A stretch of 20,081 nt of DNA from Methanomicrobia archaeon (GCA_016928455.1 JAFGKP010000076.1:1-20081); one strand, 5' to 3'; positions 1 through 7,844 are shown, counted from the stretch's first letter. Made by a program: numbers and translations. Notes: generated by a model from the letters alone, not told the origin.

Positions 1-56
1 ATCACCTTCTTCTGCGATGGCGAGCCCTCAAACTTCGCCATTACCTCTTTCCACAT
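1..56 (-). CDS. 5' end of a probable ACT-domain amino-acid regulator (partial)
   Basis: Only the first 18 codons are inside the window, reading MWKEVMAKFEGSPSQKKV, after which the gene leaves the left edge. The ATG is preceded by a strong ribosome-binding site (gggagaggta directly before the start) and an AT-rich ttatag stretch, so this is a real gene start. The opening, MW-E-hydrophobic with a later S-P-x-Q-x-K-V, resembles the archaeal COG2150 regulators, which have an HTH plus an ACT domain that senses amino acids. This is recollection of a family pattern over a very short stretch. The regulatory function is inferred and another small DNA-binding family is possible. Confidence 0.4.
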   Translation of the reverse strand, partial: MWKEVMAKFEGSPSQKKV

Positions 57-110
57 TACCTCTCCCTTTCTATAACTGACTGAGACCGCAGAAAAGCGGA
101 GTGGTTGCTC

Positions 111-130
111 GCTACGCTACGTTACGTTAC
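111..130. repeat. Four tandem pentamers (gctac x2, gttac x2)
   Basis: The bases read gctac gctac gttac gttac without interruption. They lie 55-75 nt upstream of the minus-strand start at 56, so they could be an operator for that gene or simple slippage. Nothing else in the window repeats this unit. Confidence 0.3.
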
Positions 131-132
131 AG

Positions 133-166
133 CCTGGCTGGTGAGGCCGCGACTGGTTGAGCCAGG
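133..166 (-). terminator. Hairpin just after the small membrane-protein gene
   Basis: A perfect 7-bp inverted repeat (cctggct at 133-139, agccagg at 160-166) with a 20-nt loop begins 7 nt after the TAA of the minus-strand gene that ends at 174. No T-run follows it, so it may be a 3'-UTR structure or processing site and not an intrinsic terminator. The rest of 57-173 holds no gene that I can see. Confidence 0.25.
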
Positions 167-173
167 AGAGTTC

Positions 174-485
174 TTACCGATAACCCCTCCGCATGAGGTC
201 CTCGCGCACTTCCTCTAACTTTCGCGTTGCTGCATCCACCTTCTCTCTGACCTCTTCCTCCACCGACCGCACACTTACGCGTACTGATCGTTCCCTCTCC
301 CTCATGTCCCGCTCGATGTTTCGCAGGCGCTCGTCGATGCTCAGGAACAAGAGCGCGAGCATTCCTACTATGATCACCGCGGAAAGCGCGATCGCGGGAT
401 CCTTATACTTGCTCCACAATCGATACGTGAGCACGAACGAGGAGAAGACCATCACTATCGAGAATATAATGTTCCGTGGTTCCAT
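174..485 (-). CDS. Small two-helix membrane protein with C-terminal coiled coil, unknown function
   Basis: I do not recognise a named family. The ORF is open from 620, but the ATG at 485 (MEPRNII) is the likely start: it follows a purine-rich gagagaagagcga stretch and begins the first credible domain, giving 103 residues. Residues about 5-22 and 31-47 are hydrophobic and look like two membrane helices joined by a short RLWSKYKD loop. Residues about 50-100 are highly charged, with long runs of E and R in heptad-like spacing, and probably form a coiled coil. The overall design is a membrane-tethered coiled coil, perhaps a scaffold. It is divergent from mobA and sits upstream of the partial regulator gene at the left edge. 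Confidence 0.6.
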   Translation of the reverse strand: MEPRNIIFSIVMVFSSFVLTYRLWSKYKDPAIALSAVIIVGMLALLFLSIDERLRNIERDMRERERSVRVSVRSVEEEVREKVDAATRKLEEVREDLMRRGYR

Positions 486-561
486 TCGCTCTCTTCTCTC
501 CCCCTTCTTCCTCTTTAACCTTTCTGGAAATTCGTAACCATAGTATTTTAGCTTTCCGTTC

Positions 562-571
562 CTATTTAAAC
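562..571. promoter_or_regulatory. TATA-like box in the mobA divergent region
   Basis: The bases ctatttaaac are a near-palindromic TATA box about 45 nt upstream of the mobA ATG and about 80 nt upstream of the divergent gene starting at 485. It could serve either direction. A second AT-rich patch (tattaaaat, about 594-602) lies too close to mobA for normal archaeal spacing. Confidence 0.35.
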
Positions 572-614
572 TATAAGCCTCCTTCCGCTGGACTATTAAA
601 ATACGGTAGTAGCA

Positions 615-1262
615 ATGCAACGAACAGTGGTTATCCTCGCAGGTGGCAAGGGACAGCGATTCAACTCGCGCGATAAGTGCTTCATCGTTTTAAACCGCAA
701 GACGCTCCTTCAACACGTTGTTGACAACCTTGCCGAGGTGGCAGATGAGATCATCATCGCCGCGCGAGATGAGCAGCAGGGCAGGCAAATCCGTCAGCAG
801 ATACCCAACACGGTCACAGTGGTCTTCGATTCCATCAGCGGCTTCGGACCGCTTGCCGGCGTGCTCTCTGGCCTGGAGCGTGCTTCCACGTCCTACTCGC
901 TCGTTATCGGCTGCGATATGCCCTTCGTCAACAGACGCGTCGTGGATCTTCTCTTTACGGAAGCGGAGCGCGGTAATTACAGCGCGGTCGTCCCCACCTG
1001 GGAGAACGGGATGGTAGAGCCGTTGCATGCGGTATACAAGAAGGAGCCCACGCTCGCTGCTGTTCGGAACTCGATCAAGAACGGCAACGAGCGGATGTTC
1101 AATGTGCTGCTCCAGCTTAAGAACGTCCATTACCTGCCAGTAGCCCGAATTCAGGCACTCGCACCGGAATTGATGACCTTCCGCAATATCAATACGCCCG
1201 ATGAGTTACAACTGTGCGCAGCACTCAGTGATAGCGAGGAGAAACCCCAAAGCGACGTATAA
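615..1262 (+). CDS. mobA: Molybdenum cofactor guanylyltransferase MobA
   Basis: MobA transfers GMP from GTP to molybdopterin to make the guanine-dinucleotide cofactor of Mo/W enzymes, in the cytoplasm. The 215-residue length is normal. The nucleotide-binding signature is complete at residues 7-21 (ILAGGKGQRFNSRDK, matching LAGGxSxRxGxxK with one extra residue). The GFGPLAGVLSGL segment at 77-88 contacts the guanine site. GCDMPF at 99-104 supplies the metal-binding Asp101. The late VEPLHAVYKK and RNINTPDEL motifs are also present. The ATG at 615 is the first in frame with the signature; its ribosome-binding site is weak (ggtag). The last 15 residues are polar and probably disordered. It converges on the PHP gene with a 14-nt gap. 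A related sugar- or phospholipid-headgroup nucleotidyltransferase is possible but less likely. Confidence 0.85.
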   Translation: MQRTVVILAGGKGQRFNSRDKCFIVLNRKTLLQHVVDNLAEVADEIIIAARDEQQGRQIRQQIPNTVTVVFDSISGFGPLAGVLSGLERASTSYSLVIGCDMPFVNRRVVDLLFTEAERGNYSAVVPTWENGMVEPLHAVYKKEPTLAAVRNSIKNGNERMFNVLLQLKNVHYLPVARIQALAPELMTFRNINTPDELQLCAALSDSEEKPQSDV

Positions 1263-1276
1263 CTAACAGGTCGCCA

Positions 1277-1981
1277 TCAATCCCTCCGCCGTTTCTTCTT
1301 GCAGAGTTGCGAGAGATAGAGGCAGAAGGGCGTTCGTTTCATGGCCGTTACCCGGACGCTTCCCGCTTTAAGCGCCTTCACGATCGCACGGTAGTCCACC
1401 ATCCGAGCGAGCTCATCTGCATCCACGTCCACCGTTACGGTCGCGAGCCCCACGCAGTCTGCGGAATGTGCATCACTGCCCGCAACGGCTATCTTACCGG
1501 TTCGCTTCGCCGTTCGCCGTGCCCAGAGATTCCCGAGACCCGTGAAATATCGTGAATTGAAGACCTCAATTGCCTCTATATCCTGATGTGTGCAGAGGGT
1601 ACCGATGCTGTGTCGAAATGGATGATAGGGATGTGGCGCAATGATCACGATGCTCTGCGCGTGCTCGCGTTCGTACTGCCGCACCGCCCGTATTGTTTCC
1701 ACCGCGGTCATATCTCGCTCTACGCCCTCCTCGAGGCCGAGCACGAGCAGATGGCCCTGCACGGTCGTTACTTCAATGCCCGGAATGATCAATAAGTCCA
1801 GATCATGGGCGGCAAGGTAGTCACGCGCGGCATGAACCCCTGCCATCGTATTGTGGTCACAGATCGCAAGACCGTCAAGTCCCTGCGCGCGCGCAACCTC
1901 AATGATCCGCTCGATAGAGTCGTGGCCGTCGTGCGAATAATTCGTGTGTACGTGCAGATCGAGCGTAAACGTTCGAGTCAT
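1277..1981 (-). CDS. PHP-domain metal-dependent phosphoesterase (TrpH/COG0613 type)
   Basis: A 234-residue PHP-fold hydrolase. The metal-binding motifs run in order: LHVHTNYSHDG (residues 9-19, H10, H12, D18), DHNT, GIEVTT followed by GH, APHPYHP, the E-x-x-N of IEVFNSRY, and GSDAH near residue 167. This is the full set for a trinuclear metal centre as in the TrpH/RNase AM group, which cleave phosphoester bonds in nucleotides or RNA; the substrate cannot be read from the sequence. The C-terminus ends in a basic KKKRRRD tail. No strong ribosome-binding site is visible, but a gctttaaaca box lies about 40 nt upstream, so it probably has its own promoter with a short leader. Confidence 0.85.
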   Translation of the reverse strand: MTRTFTLDLHVHTNYSHDGHDSIERIIEVARAQGLDGLAICDHNTMAGVHAARDYLAAHDLDLLIIPGIEVTTVQGHLLVLGLEEGVERDMTAVETIRAVRQYEREHAQSIVIIAPHPYHPFRHSIGTLCTHQDIEAIEVFNSRYFTGLGNLWARRTAKRTGKIAVAGSDAHSADCVGLATVTVDVDADELARMVDYRAIVKALKAGSVRVTAMKRTPFCLYLSQLCKKKRRRD

Positions 1982-2020
1982 TGTACCGGTACTGTATCTT
2001 AAAGAGAGAGAAGTGCGCGG

Positions 2021-2030
2021 TGTTTAAAGC
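2021..2030 (-). promoter_or_regulatory. TATA-like box of the PHP gene
   Basis: On the minus strand this reads gctttaaaca, 40-50 nt upstream of the ATG at 1981. That predicts a start site near 2000 and a leader of about 20 nt. Confidence 0.35.
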
Positions 2031-2077
2031 TTACCTCCAGCGCCCGCGAGTGTACGGGCAAACAAGCGGTTCTTAAA

Positions 2078-2815
2078 CTAAAGGCCCACGGGCGCTTCGA
2101 TCACCAGCGCCTCGTTGTAATCGTAGAGTCTGATGGTGCTGTTCACTTCAATCGGCGTCAGCAGCCCCTGCAGATTCATCAACAGTTCGATTCGGTTCTG
2201 TATGTCCGTGATGTAAAAAGTGCCTCGTTCTATCCGGTAGATAATCTCGAAATCGTGCAGCTCTTCGTCGCCACTCAGGGTAAGCCCCGCTCCGTTCATC
2301 TGCTCGATCATGTCCGTTCGATTAGGCGCGATCTCCACGATCCACGCTTCATCATCTGCGCGCATCGTTATATTCGACGCATTCGTCAGTATCGCGCGCT
2401 GCTGCGCCAGCTGGTCATGGCCGCTCGACCAGATCGACCGGTCCGTGACATCCTCGCTCCGCCACGAGCCGAACGATTCCCTGACGTACGCCGTGTTATT
2501 GATCAGAATCATCTCCACCGACTTATCCAGCATGGTCATCGCCGTGCGCATCTTCTGAGCCCGGTAATCCACGCACCCCGAGCCGCTCAGCATCACCACC
2601 GAGCCTTCGGGCATCGTTATAGCGGTATTGAGCTCGAATCGATAGGTGTCCACTACGTCCGAGGCATCAACGGTCTTCGCTATGAGGATCTGTGGATCGG
2701 TGATCTCACGATGTGCGCTGTAGTAAACAACGGAGACGAGCGCGACAGCTAGAAACACGAGCACAACTATCAGTTTCAGGTCAAAAGATCTTTTTGCTGC
2801 TTGCACCATCCTCAA
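2078..2815 (-). CDS. Membrane-anchored extracytoplasmic protein, possibly LolA/LppX-like
   Basis: About 245 residues. A short basic N-terminus is followed by one strong hydrophobic helix (residues about 13-32) with no lipobox cysteine, so it is most likely an uncleaved anchor with the rest outside the cell. The outer part alternates short hydrophobic and polar strands. It includes a DTYRFELNTAITM opening, a GxxDYRAQKM strand, YVRESFGSW and a late RIERGTFYITDIQNRIEL segment. This is the style of the beta-rich LolA/LppX superfamily and of many archaeal 'outer membrane lipoprotein-sorting' homologues; assignment is by pattern only. The start is uncertain: TTG at 2815 or ATG at 2809 (MVQAAKRS). 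It lies downstream of argD, with 107 nt between them. Confidence 0.6.
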   Translation of the reverse strand: MRMVQAAKRSFDLKLIVVLVFLAVALVSVVYYSAHREITDPQILIAKTVDASDVVDTYRFELNTAITMPEGSVVMLSGSGCVDYRAQKMRTAMTMLDKSVEMILINNTAYVRESFGSWRSEDVTDRSIWSSGHDQLAQQRAILTNASNITMRADDEAWIVEIAPNRTDMIEQMNGAGLTLSGDEELHDFEIIYRIERGTFYITDIQNRIELLMNLQGLLTPIEVNSTIRLYDYNEALVIEAPVGL

Positions 2816-2922
2816 ATAATATCTCTAAGGCGGTTCTTGTAATGATACCTTTCGCGATCGCCGCTCTCACGCTCGTTGCCGTTTTCAGCAGCGGCTTTTT
2901 TTTGGGGGCAGAGCAATGTGGG

Positions 2923-4098
2923 CTACTCCATTATCCCCCGCAAAACGGTCAACACCGTATTCAGCTGCTCCTTACTAATGATCAGTGGCGGCACCAGCCG
3001 TATAACAGTATCTGCAGTGCAATTGATCAAAATACCGTGCTCGAGCGCCTGCCCTACAAACTCGGCGCACGGCCTGGCCAGCTCGATCCCGATCATCAAC
3101 CCCTTCCCGCGCAGCTCTTTTACTACCGGGCTGGACGCCAATCCGTGCTCTGAACGAGCATGCTCCAGGAAATACGCGCCAAGGTCACGTGAACGTTCCA
3201 CGAGCTTCTCGTCTTCTATTACTCGTATAGAAGCCAGTGCGGTCGCACAGGCAAGTGGCGTGCCGCCAAAGGTGGAAGCGTGCTCACCGGCCTCGAATTC
3301 GAGCCCCCCGCGTGCCAGCATGGCCCCGATCGGGAACCCCGCGCCCAACGCCTTCGCCAGCGTCATAATGTCCGGCTGAATGCCCTCATGATCCTTACCG
3401 AACCATGCGCCTGTACGCCCAAAGCCCGTCTGGACCTCATCGAAGATGAGCAAGACGTCCTTTTCCGTGCAGATCTCCCGGACTTCTTTCAGGTAACTCG
3501 GTGAGGGAACGCGTATACCACTCTCACCCTGGATTGGCTCCAAAATGACCGCGGCCGTCTCATCATCAATCGCTTCTCGAACGGCATCGGAATCGTTGTA
3601 AGGCACGAACTCCACACTCTTCAGTAGCAGCGGCATAAACGGCGCCCGGAATTTTGGCTCGTACGTTGTACTCAAGGATATAATCGTCCGGCCATGGAAA
3701 CTGCCGCGCGCCGCGACAAACCGGGATTTACCCGTCTCCTTGACTGCCAGCTTCACAGCCGCTTCGATGCTTTCCGCGCCGGAATTACAGAAGAACGTCT
3801 TGGCCATCCCGGTCAGCGCGGTAAGCTTCTCCGCAAGCCGCACCTGCGGTTCCGTATAATACAGATTGGAGACGTGCATGAGCTTCGCTGCCTGCGTCTG
3901 AATCGCATGTACAACCGCAGGATGGCTGTAGCCCACAGCGTTGACCGCAATGCCACCGACACAATCGATGTACTCCTTGCCCGTGATATCAGTGACCACA
4001 GCGCCTTTGCCCTCGATCAGAACTATCGGCTGGCGCTTGTACGTCGGCATGATATACCGCCGTTCTTTCTCAAAGACCTCGCCCGGCGTCCTAAACAT
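2923..4098 (-). CDS. argD: Acetylornithine aminotransferase ArgD
   Basis: A class-III PLP aminotransferase of 391 residues, the normal ArgD length. It converts N-acetylglutamate semialdehyde to N-acetylornithine in arginine synthesis, with glutamate as donor. Visible motifs: NSGAES (105-110), SFHGRT (133-138), EPIQGESG (187-194), FDEVQTGFGRTG with PLP-binding D220, and TLAKALGAGFPIGAM with the predicted Schiff-base lysine K249, then STFGGTPLACA. The start overlaps the stop of the upstream PHP gene by 8 nt (the ATG lies in the catgtttag that ends that gene), which suggests coupled translation. Another ATG (MPTYKRQP, residue 17) lies close to the usual family start. Close relatives include succinylornithine, LysW-aminoadipate and GABA aminotransferases; ArgD is the best fit without a tree. 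Confidence 0.88.
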   Translation of the reverse strand: MFRTPGEVFEKERRYIMPTYKRQPIVLIEGKGAVVTDITGKEYIDCVGGIAVNAVGYSHPAVVHAIQTQAAKLMHVSNLYYTEPQVRLAEKLTALTGMAKTFFCNSGAESIEAAVKLAVKETGKSRFVAARGSFHGRTIISLSTTYEPKFRAPFMPLLLKSVEFVPYNDSDAVREAIDDETAAVILEPIQGESGIRVPSPSYLKEVREICTEKDVLLIFDEVQTGFGRTGAWFGKDHEGIQPDIMTLAKALGAGFPIGAMLARGGLEFEAGEHASTFGGTPLACATALASIRVIEDEKLVERSRDLGAYFLEHARSEHGLASSPVVKELRGKGLMIGIELARPCAEFVGQALEHGILINCTADTVIRLVPPLIISKEQLNTVLTVLRGIME

Positions 4099-4753
4099 GA
4101 TCCACCTTCCTCAGGTTCTGTAACACGGCACGCGGATTTTTCGCCATCACCGTGATCACTGCGTCCGGAGTGAGTCCCGCACCGGCGAGGATGCGCGCAC
4201 CGAGTTCGTCGGTGATGAGATCTTCCGGTGCGTGCGCATCGGTATTGAGCAACAAGTCCGCGCCCACACGCTGTGCGACAGCCGCAACGTGCCCATTGGC
4301 GAGGCAGTGCCCTTTGCGCGAGGTCAACTCGAGATAAATCCCGTTCTCCTTCGCCCGTTCCGCCTCTTCTTCTGTGATCAGGCCGGGATGCGCAAGGATG
4401 TCCACCGCAGGGATGTTCACCGCTGCCCGATTTGTGCCTCGCTCCACGGGCTCGACAAGCGTCTCACCATGCACCACCACCAGTTCAGCGCCCAGCATCT
4501 TCGCCTTCAGTGCCAACTTCTCCAGCTTTGCCGGCTGGATGTGGGTGAGCTCCACGCCGCGTATCATGGTGATAGCGCGGTCTTTCGCGGGCTCAAATTT
4601 CTTTAAATTCGATAGCACGAACTCGATATTCGTGAAATCCACGTGATCGGTTATCGCAATCGCCTCATAACCCTGAACGACCGCACGACGGATCAGTTCG
4701 CTTGGCACGAGCGCGCCGTCACTGAAAATGGAGTGGGTGTGAAAATCGAACAT
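4091..4753 (-). CDS. PHP-domain histidinol-phosphate-phosphatase-like protein
   Basis: A 220-residue PHP protein, a different subfamily from the one at 1277-1981. Motifs: FDFHTHSIFSDG (2-13), ITDHVDF, GVELTH, VVHGETL, DILAHPG, YLELTSRKGH and LLNTDAHAPED. The FHTHSxFSDG start and the overall length match the archaeal 'histidinol phosphate phosphatase domain' proteins (COG1387). They may dephosphorylate histidinol phosphate, but the substrate is unproven; a DNA- or RNA-related phosphoesterase is also possible. It sits 11 nt after srp19 and overlaps argD by 8 nt, so the three form one transcription unit. The link to argD makes an amino-acid pathway role attractive but not shown. Confidence 0.8.
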   Translation of the reverse strand: MFDFHTHSIFSDGALVPSELIRRAVVQGYEAIAITDHVDFTNIEFVLSNLKKFEPAKDRAITMIRGVELTHIQPAKLEKLALKAKMLGAELVVVHGETLVEPVERGTNRAAVNIPAVDILAHPGLITEEEAERAKENGIYLELTSRKGHCLANGHVAAVAQRVGADLLLNTDAHAPEDLITDELGARILAGAGLTPDAVITVMAKNPRAVLQNLRKVDHV

Positions 4754-4764
4754 TGTTTACGCTA

Positions 4765-5061
4765 TCACCGTCCTCCGCTCTTCGTTTTTTCACGGTGCGC
4801 TCTGAGCCCGTTCGCGATCTCTCGTACGAGTTCGCCCTTGCTTCCCCGCTTCGTCACGAGCACGCGCCCGCTCCGGTCCCAGGGCGATTTCGGATACGCC
4901 TTCTCCTTCTCAACTTCGGGCTCCAGGTGAAGCTCCCGTGCCACGTAGCTGATCTCCTCCACCCTTGGCGACTTGATTGCATATTTCCGTGCGACAATTC
5001 TCCCTTCGCGCTTCGTCTTCCCGGCGGCTAGGTATGCAGGCCAGATGACCATCTTCTTCAT
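4765..5061 (-). CDS. srp19: Signal recognition particle protein SRP19
   Basis: SRP19 binds the tips of helices 6 and 8 of 7S RNA and primes SRP54 binding, so it acts in co-translational targeting to the membrane. The ATG at 5061 gives 98 residues, typical for archaeal SRP19. The family opening is clear: VIWPAYLAAGKTKREGR, then RKYAIKSP, LEPEVEKEKAYPKSPWDRSGRVLV and a basic C-terminus with KRGSKGELVREIA. The frame is open to a TTG at 5082, but the extra seven residues are not part of the family. No strong ribosome-binding site is visible. It is first in the compact run srp19, PHP protein, argD. The 51 nt between it and the TraB gene upstream hold no other feature. Confidence 0.92.
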   Translation of the reverse strand: MKKMVIWPAYLAAGKTKREGRIVARKYAIKSPRVEEISYVARELHLEPEVEKEKAYPKSPWDRSGRVLVTKRGSKGELVREIANGLRAHREKTKSGGR

Positions 5062-5112
5062 GAGCGTTTCTGTAGTTAACAAACCGTAGCAGAAGAAAAA
5101 ACCCTCGTTTGG

Positions 5113-6486
5113 TTACAGCAGTGTTCCAAAAGCGCTTTCCAGGCCGATCCAGATATCCTGTACATCTATCCCCAGCTGCTGCCAGACGACGTATGCACCG
5201 ATGAAGGTGCCTGCGATACTGCCGAGATTTGCGAGCGCCGCGACGAGGATGACCTTGAATAGTCGGTTGCTCAACAACTCACCCAGCGATTCCACATACA
5301 GCATCGTCTTCACATCATCCAGTGACGGTTTGCGGACGTGTGCTTCCGCCAGCCCGGCGAACCAGCCTGCTGCCAGGAACGGGTTCAATGAGGTGAGCCA
5401 CGCGACTGCAAAGGCAGTGAGCGCCGAGAATGGATGACCACGTGCAAGCACCACGCCTACGGCCGAGAGCACGCCGTTGATAAAGAACCACCAGAGGAAT
5501 GCGCGCAGTAACACATCGAACGAAAGGCCCGTGAAGAGCAGCGCGAGGAGAATGAGCAGGAAAGCTACGCCAATACCCGCGGTTAAAAGGTGCTTCAGCG
5601 AGAGTCCGAACCGTTTTTTGTGGACCGAGCATAAGAGCTCCTTCGTTGGTATCGACTCAGGATGATCGAGATACTGCATGATGCCTGCCACGTGTCCCGC
5701 ACCGACCACTGCCACGATCCTGGGGCCGCCTCGAGCTGCGGTCTGATCCCACGTCTCGCTCGGTTGGTACGTGCCCGTTTCGACCACGTTCTCGATTCTC
5801 CGATCTCGAAGGTCCAGTAAACTACGGGCTATGTACGCGTCACGTTCGTCTAAGAGCGCAGTCGCCGCTCCGGGCGAGAATTCCCGGAGCTCATTCATCA
5901 GTTGTGTCACCACGTCTTCATCGGTCAACCGATCAAGCTCGATCGCATCCTTGGTGCCCAGAAAGCCGGTCATGAATCGCTTTGGTTCCTGTCCCTGCCC
6001 TGCATGCTCCTGTTCTCCGCCCGTTCCTTCCCCCTCCGACTCTTCTCCTATGCTCGCGATCGAGAAGATGATGGAGAAGAGCATTTTGAGCTTCTCCCAC
6101 AGTCGCATCTTCTTCCAGAACCGCTGCATCGTTATCTGGATCGGCCGGTCGATCAGCGCGATCGCAGCGCCCTGCTCTTCAGCCTTTCTTATCGCCGCCA
6201 TCATATCGGCACCCGGCTCGATCCCGAGCTCCGAGCCCATCTTCCGCTGCACGTAGGCGAGCAGCCAGTGCGTGAGGATCAAAAAGGGATTACCGGCACT
6301 GAGCATCTCCTTCGGCGACACCTCTTTCACGTCGCCCTTCAAGGATTTGTACCGCGCGTCGCAGAGCTCGACGGCCACGACATCCGGGCGCTCGCGCTCG
6401 ATCACCGCCTCCACTTCCTTCACGCTTTTTTCCAGCACGTGGCCGGTACCGACCATAATAATCTCGCCGACAGTATGCACGCTCAT
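5113..6486 (-). CDS. TraB/PrgY-family membrane protein
   Basis: A 457-residue member of the TraB/PrgY family (COG1916), known in enterococci for limiting pheromone activity; its role in archaea is unknown. The N-terminal domain shows GTGHVLEKSV (13-22), PDVVAVELCDARY (34-46), GIEPGADM (88-95), IDRPIQIT (112-119) and later VVGAGHVAGI. The conserved GxGH and E residues recall the TIKI/EreA-like hydrolase fold proposed for this family. A low-complexity Glu/Gly-rich segment (about 150-170) interrupts it. The C-terminal part, from about residue 295, holds four or five membrane helices, including LLTAGIGVAFLLILLALLF and FKVILVAALANLGSIAGTF. The start follows a ggaaaag stretch and a TATA box at 6541. 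Confidence 0.85.
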   Translation of the reverse strand: MSVHTVGEIIMVGTGHVLEKSVKEVEAVIERERPDVVAVELCDARYKSLKGDVKEVSPKEMLSAGNPFLILTHWLLAYVQRKMGSELGIEPGADMMAAIRKAEEQGAAIALIDRPIQITMQRFWKKMRLWEKLKMLFSIIFSIASIGEESEGEGTGGEQEHAGQGQEPKRFMTGFLGTKDAIELDRLTDEDVVTQLMNELREFSPGAATALLDERDAYIARSLLDLRDRRIENVVETGTYQPSETWDQTAARGGPRIVAVVGAGHVAGIMQYLDHPESIPTKELLCSVHKKRFGLSLKHLLTAGIGVAFLLILLALLFTGLSFDVLLRAFLWWFFINGVLSAVGVVLARGHPFSALTAFAVAWLTSLNPFLAAGWFAGLAEAHVRKPSLDDVKTMLYVESLGELLSNRLFKVILVAALANLGSIAGTFIGAYVVWQQLGIDVQDIWIGLESAFGTLL

Positions 6487-6540
6487 AGCTGACTTTTCCG
6501 TTCCTCGCGTTTATCCTGATAAGAGGTACTCACTCGCTCG

Positions 6541-6549
6541 TATAAATAT
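6541..6549 (-). promoter_or_regulatory. TATA box of the TraB-family gene
   Basis: The minus strand reads atatttata here, 55-63 nt before the ATG at 6486. Archaeal spacing puts transcription start near 6517 and a leader of about 30 nt. Confidence 0.4.
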
Positions 6550-6617
6550 GACCCTCTAACACGGCGATCTGGCAAATAAGCGTGTATCAGTGCGATTAGC
6601 AGCATTGCACATCACCG

Positions 6618-7709
6618 TTAGTGCGTTTTGTAGCGCAGCAGGGCTGCGACACCGCCGAAGGCACGCTTCAGCTGTGCACCTTCTTCAAAATCCGTCGAGA
6701 CGATCTCGACCTCAGCGCCCGTGAGCTCAGCCAGATTCACCAATTCATGGACAAAGTCCGCATCCAGCTCCTCGGAGATCAAAAGCGTATCCACCGCGCC
6801 CATCTCCAGTTTCTGGCGTACATCGCGCTCTCCGTAGGTTACCATCAATTCGTTGTTCCCGATGTATTTCATGAACCGCCCCATGAGCTTCTTCTCACGC
6901 ATGAGGTCCATGCCCTCCAGGACGCTCTCAGCAGCGTCAACCAGCTCATAGAGGCCTGATTCGTCGGTATACGCGACATCAAAGGCGCCGAGAATCTTAT
7001 TCTGAATCTCGTAATGGAGATACGAGCCCTTGATGAAATCCTCCTTCGTCGGGCTCGGGCCGCCGATCAGGAGGCCCTGGAGGTCTTTCTCCAGGAGTAA
7101 GATCTGTGAGGTGTGCTCTCCGATCCGTTTATAAAAGTCCTCGGTCGCGATCTCCCGGAGTCGCTGGAATCGTGGCGCAGACTGACCGCCTTTCCTGATC
7201 TTGCCGGGAACAGAAGAGGTGAGATGCTTGATCGGCTCCACGATCTTCCCACTCAGAACACCGATCGTTGCTTCGCGTTTATCCAGCACGAGCAGCCCAA
7301 ACTTCTCCTTCTCCTCTATCAGCTCTTCCAGTGGCTCGAGGAAGAAGGTCGAATTACAGTGATAAATATAAGAATAGATCTTTTCCGGCGGCTCGACGAT
7401 GTACGTCTCAATATCGGTCTTGTCCCCGCCCTTATCGATCGCGCCGCAAAAGATCACCAGACCGTTCTCGCTCACGGTCACGTATCGCAACTTCGCCAGG
7501 ATCGATTCCAGTATACTCTGTACGTTCGTCCGTGTGATCTTGCTCTTGATGTTCATTGCCTGCCCGTGCTCATCACGGAGCTGTGACGTAACATCCGAGA
7601 CCTGCTTATCGGGCGGAATGTAGACTGAGACGAGCTCAGTGCCTCGCCCGACCTTTTCACGCAGTTCTTCCAGTACTTTCTTGAAGTCGTACCGCTTCAG
7701 TTGATCCAT
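6618..7709 (-). CDS. prf1: Peptide chain release factor aRF1, lacking the usual domain-3 insert
   Basis: Archaeal class-1 release factor of the eRF1 family, which reads all three stop codons and triggers peptide release. Domain 1 holds NIKS (residues 53-56) and YHCNSTF (116-122, equivalent to eukaryotic YxCxxxF). Domain 2 holds the catalytic GGQ at 174-176. Domain 3 ends in FGGVAALLRY. The protein is 363 residues where archaeal relatives are usually about 400-420. The shortfall is at residues 310-320: LLISEELD runs straight into DFVHELVNLAEL, so the CxxC-bearing mini-domain I expect between these two blocks is missing. The GGQ follow-on is SAPRF in place of the common SARRF. There is no clear ribosome-binding site; a ttttatga box lies about 95 nt upstream. 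The gene follows tRNA-Gly. Confidence 0.93.
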   Translation of the reverse strand: MDQLKRYDFKKVLEELREKVGRGTELVSVYIPPDKQVSDVTSQLRDEHGQAMNIKSKITRTNVQSILESILAKLRYVTVSENGLVIFCGAIDKGGDKTDIETYIVEPPEKIYSYIYHCNSTFFLEPLEELIEEKEKFGLLVLDKREATIGVLSGKIVEPIKHLTSSVPGKIRKGGQSAPRFQRLREIATEDFYKRIGEHTSQILLLEKDLQGLLIGGPSPTKEDFIKGSYLHYEIQNKILGAFDVAYTDESGLYELVDAAESVLEGMDLMREKKLMGRFMKYIGNNELMVTYGERDVRQKLEMGAVDTLLISEELDADFVHELVNLAELTGAEVEIVSTDFEEGAQLKRAFGGVAALLRYKTH

Positions 7710-7844
7710 GGTGCTCGCACACTCTTGTCCTGTTCTTTCGGTGGGTTGTTCTTAACGCGCCTCATTGCCGCCCGTTTTCCTTCGGGATTGGAATGCCGCT
7801 TTCATTCATAAAACGTGCTGTACGGTAAAGCGGTAATTCCCTTA

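Noticed and set aside
2255..2752. 165-codon plus-strand open frame
   Set aside because: It is antisense to the membrane-anchored protein gene, rich in H and R, and has no domain pattern; a shadow frame.
2816..2922. T8G5 run and hydrophobic plus-strand frame before argD's 3' end
   Set aside because: The T-run is on the plus strand and so does not terminate the minus-strand argD; the hydrophobic frame soon runs antisense to argD.
7697..7765. 22-codon minus-strand ORF overlapping the aRF1 start
   Set aside because: It overlaps the aRF1 ATG in another frame with no ribosome-binding site or family resemblance; likely chance.
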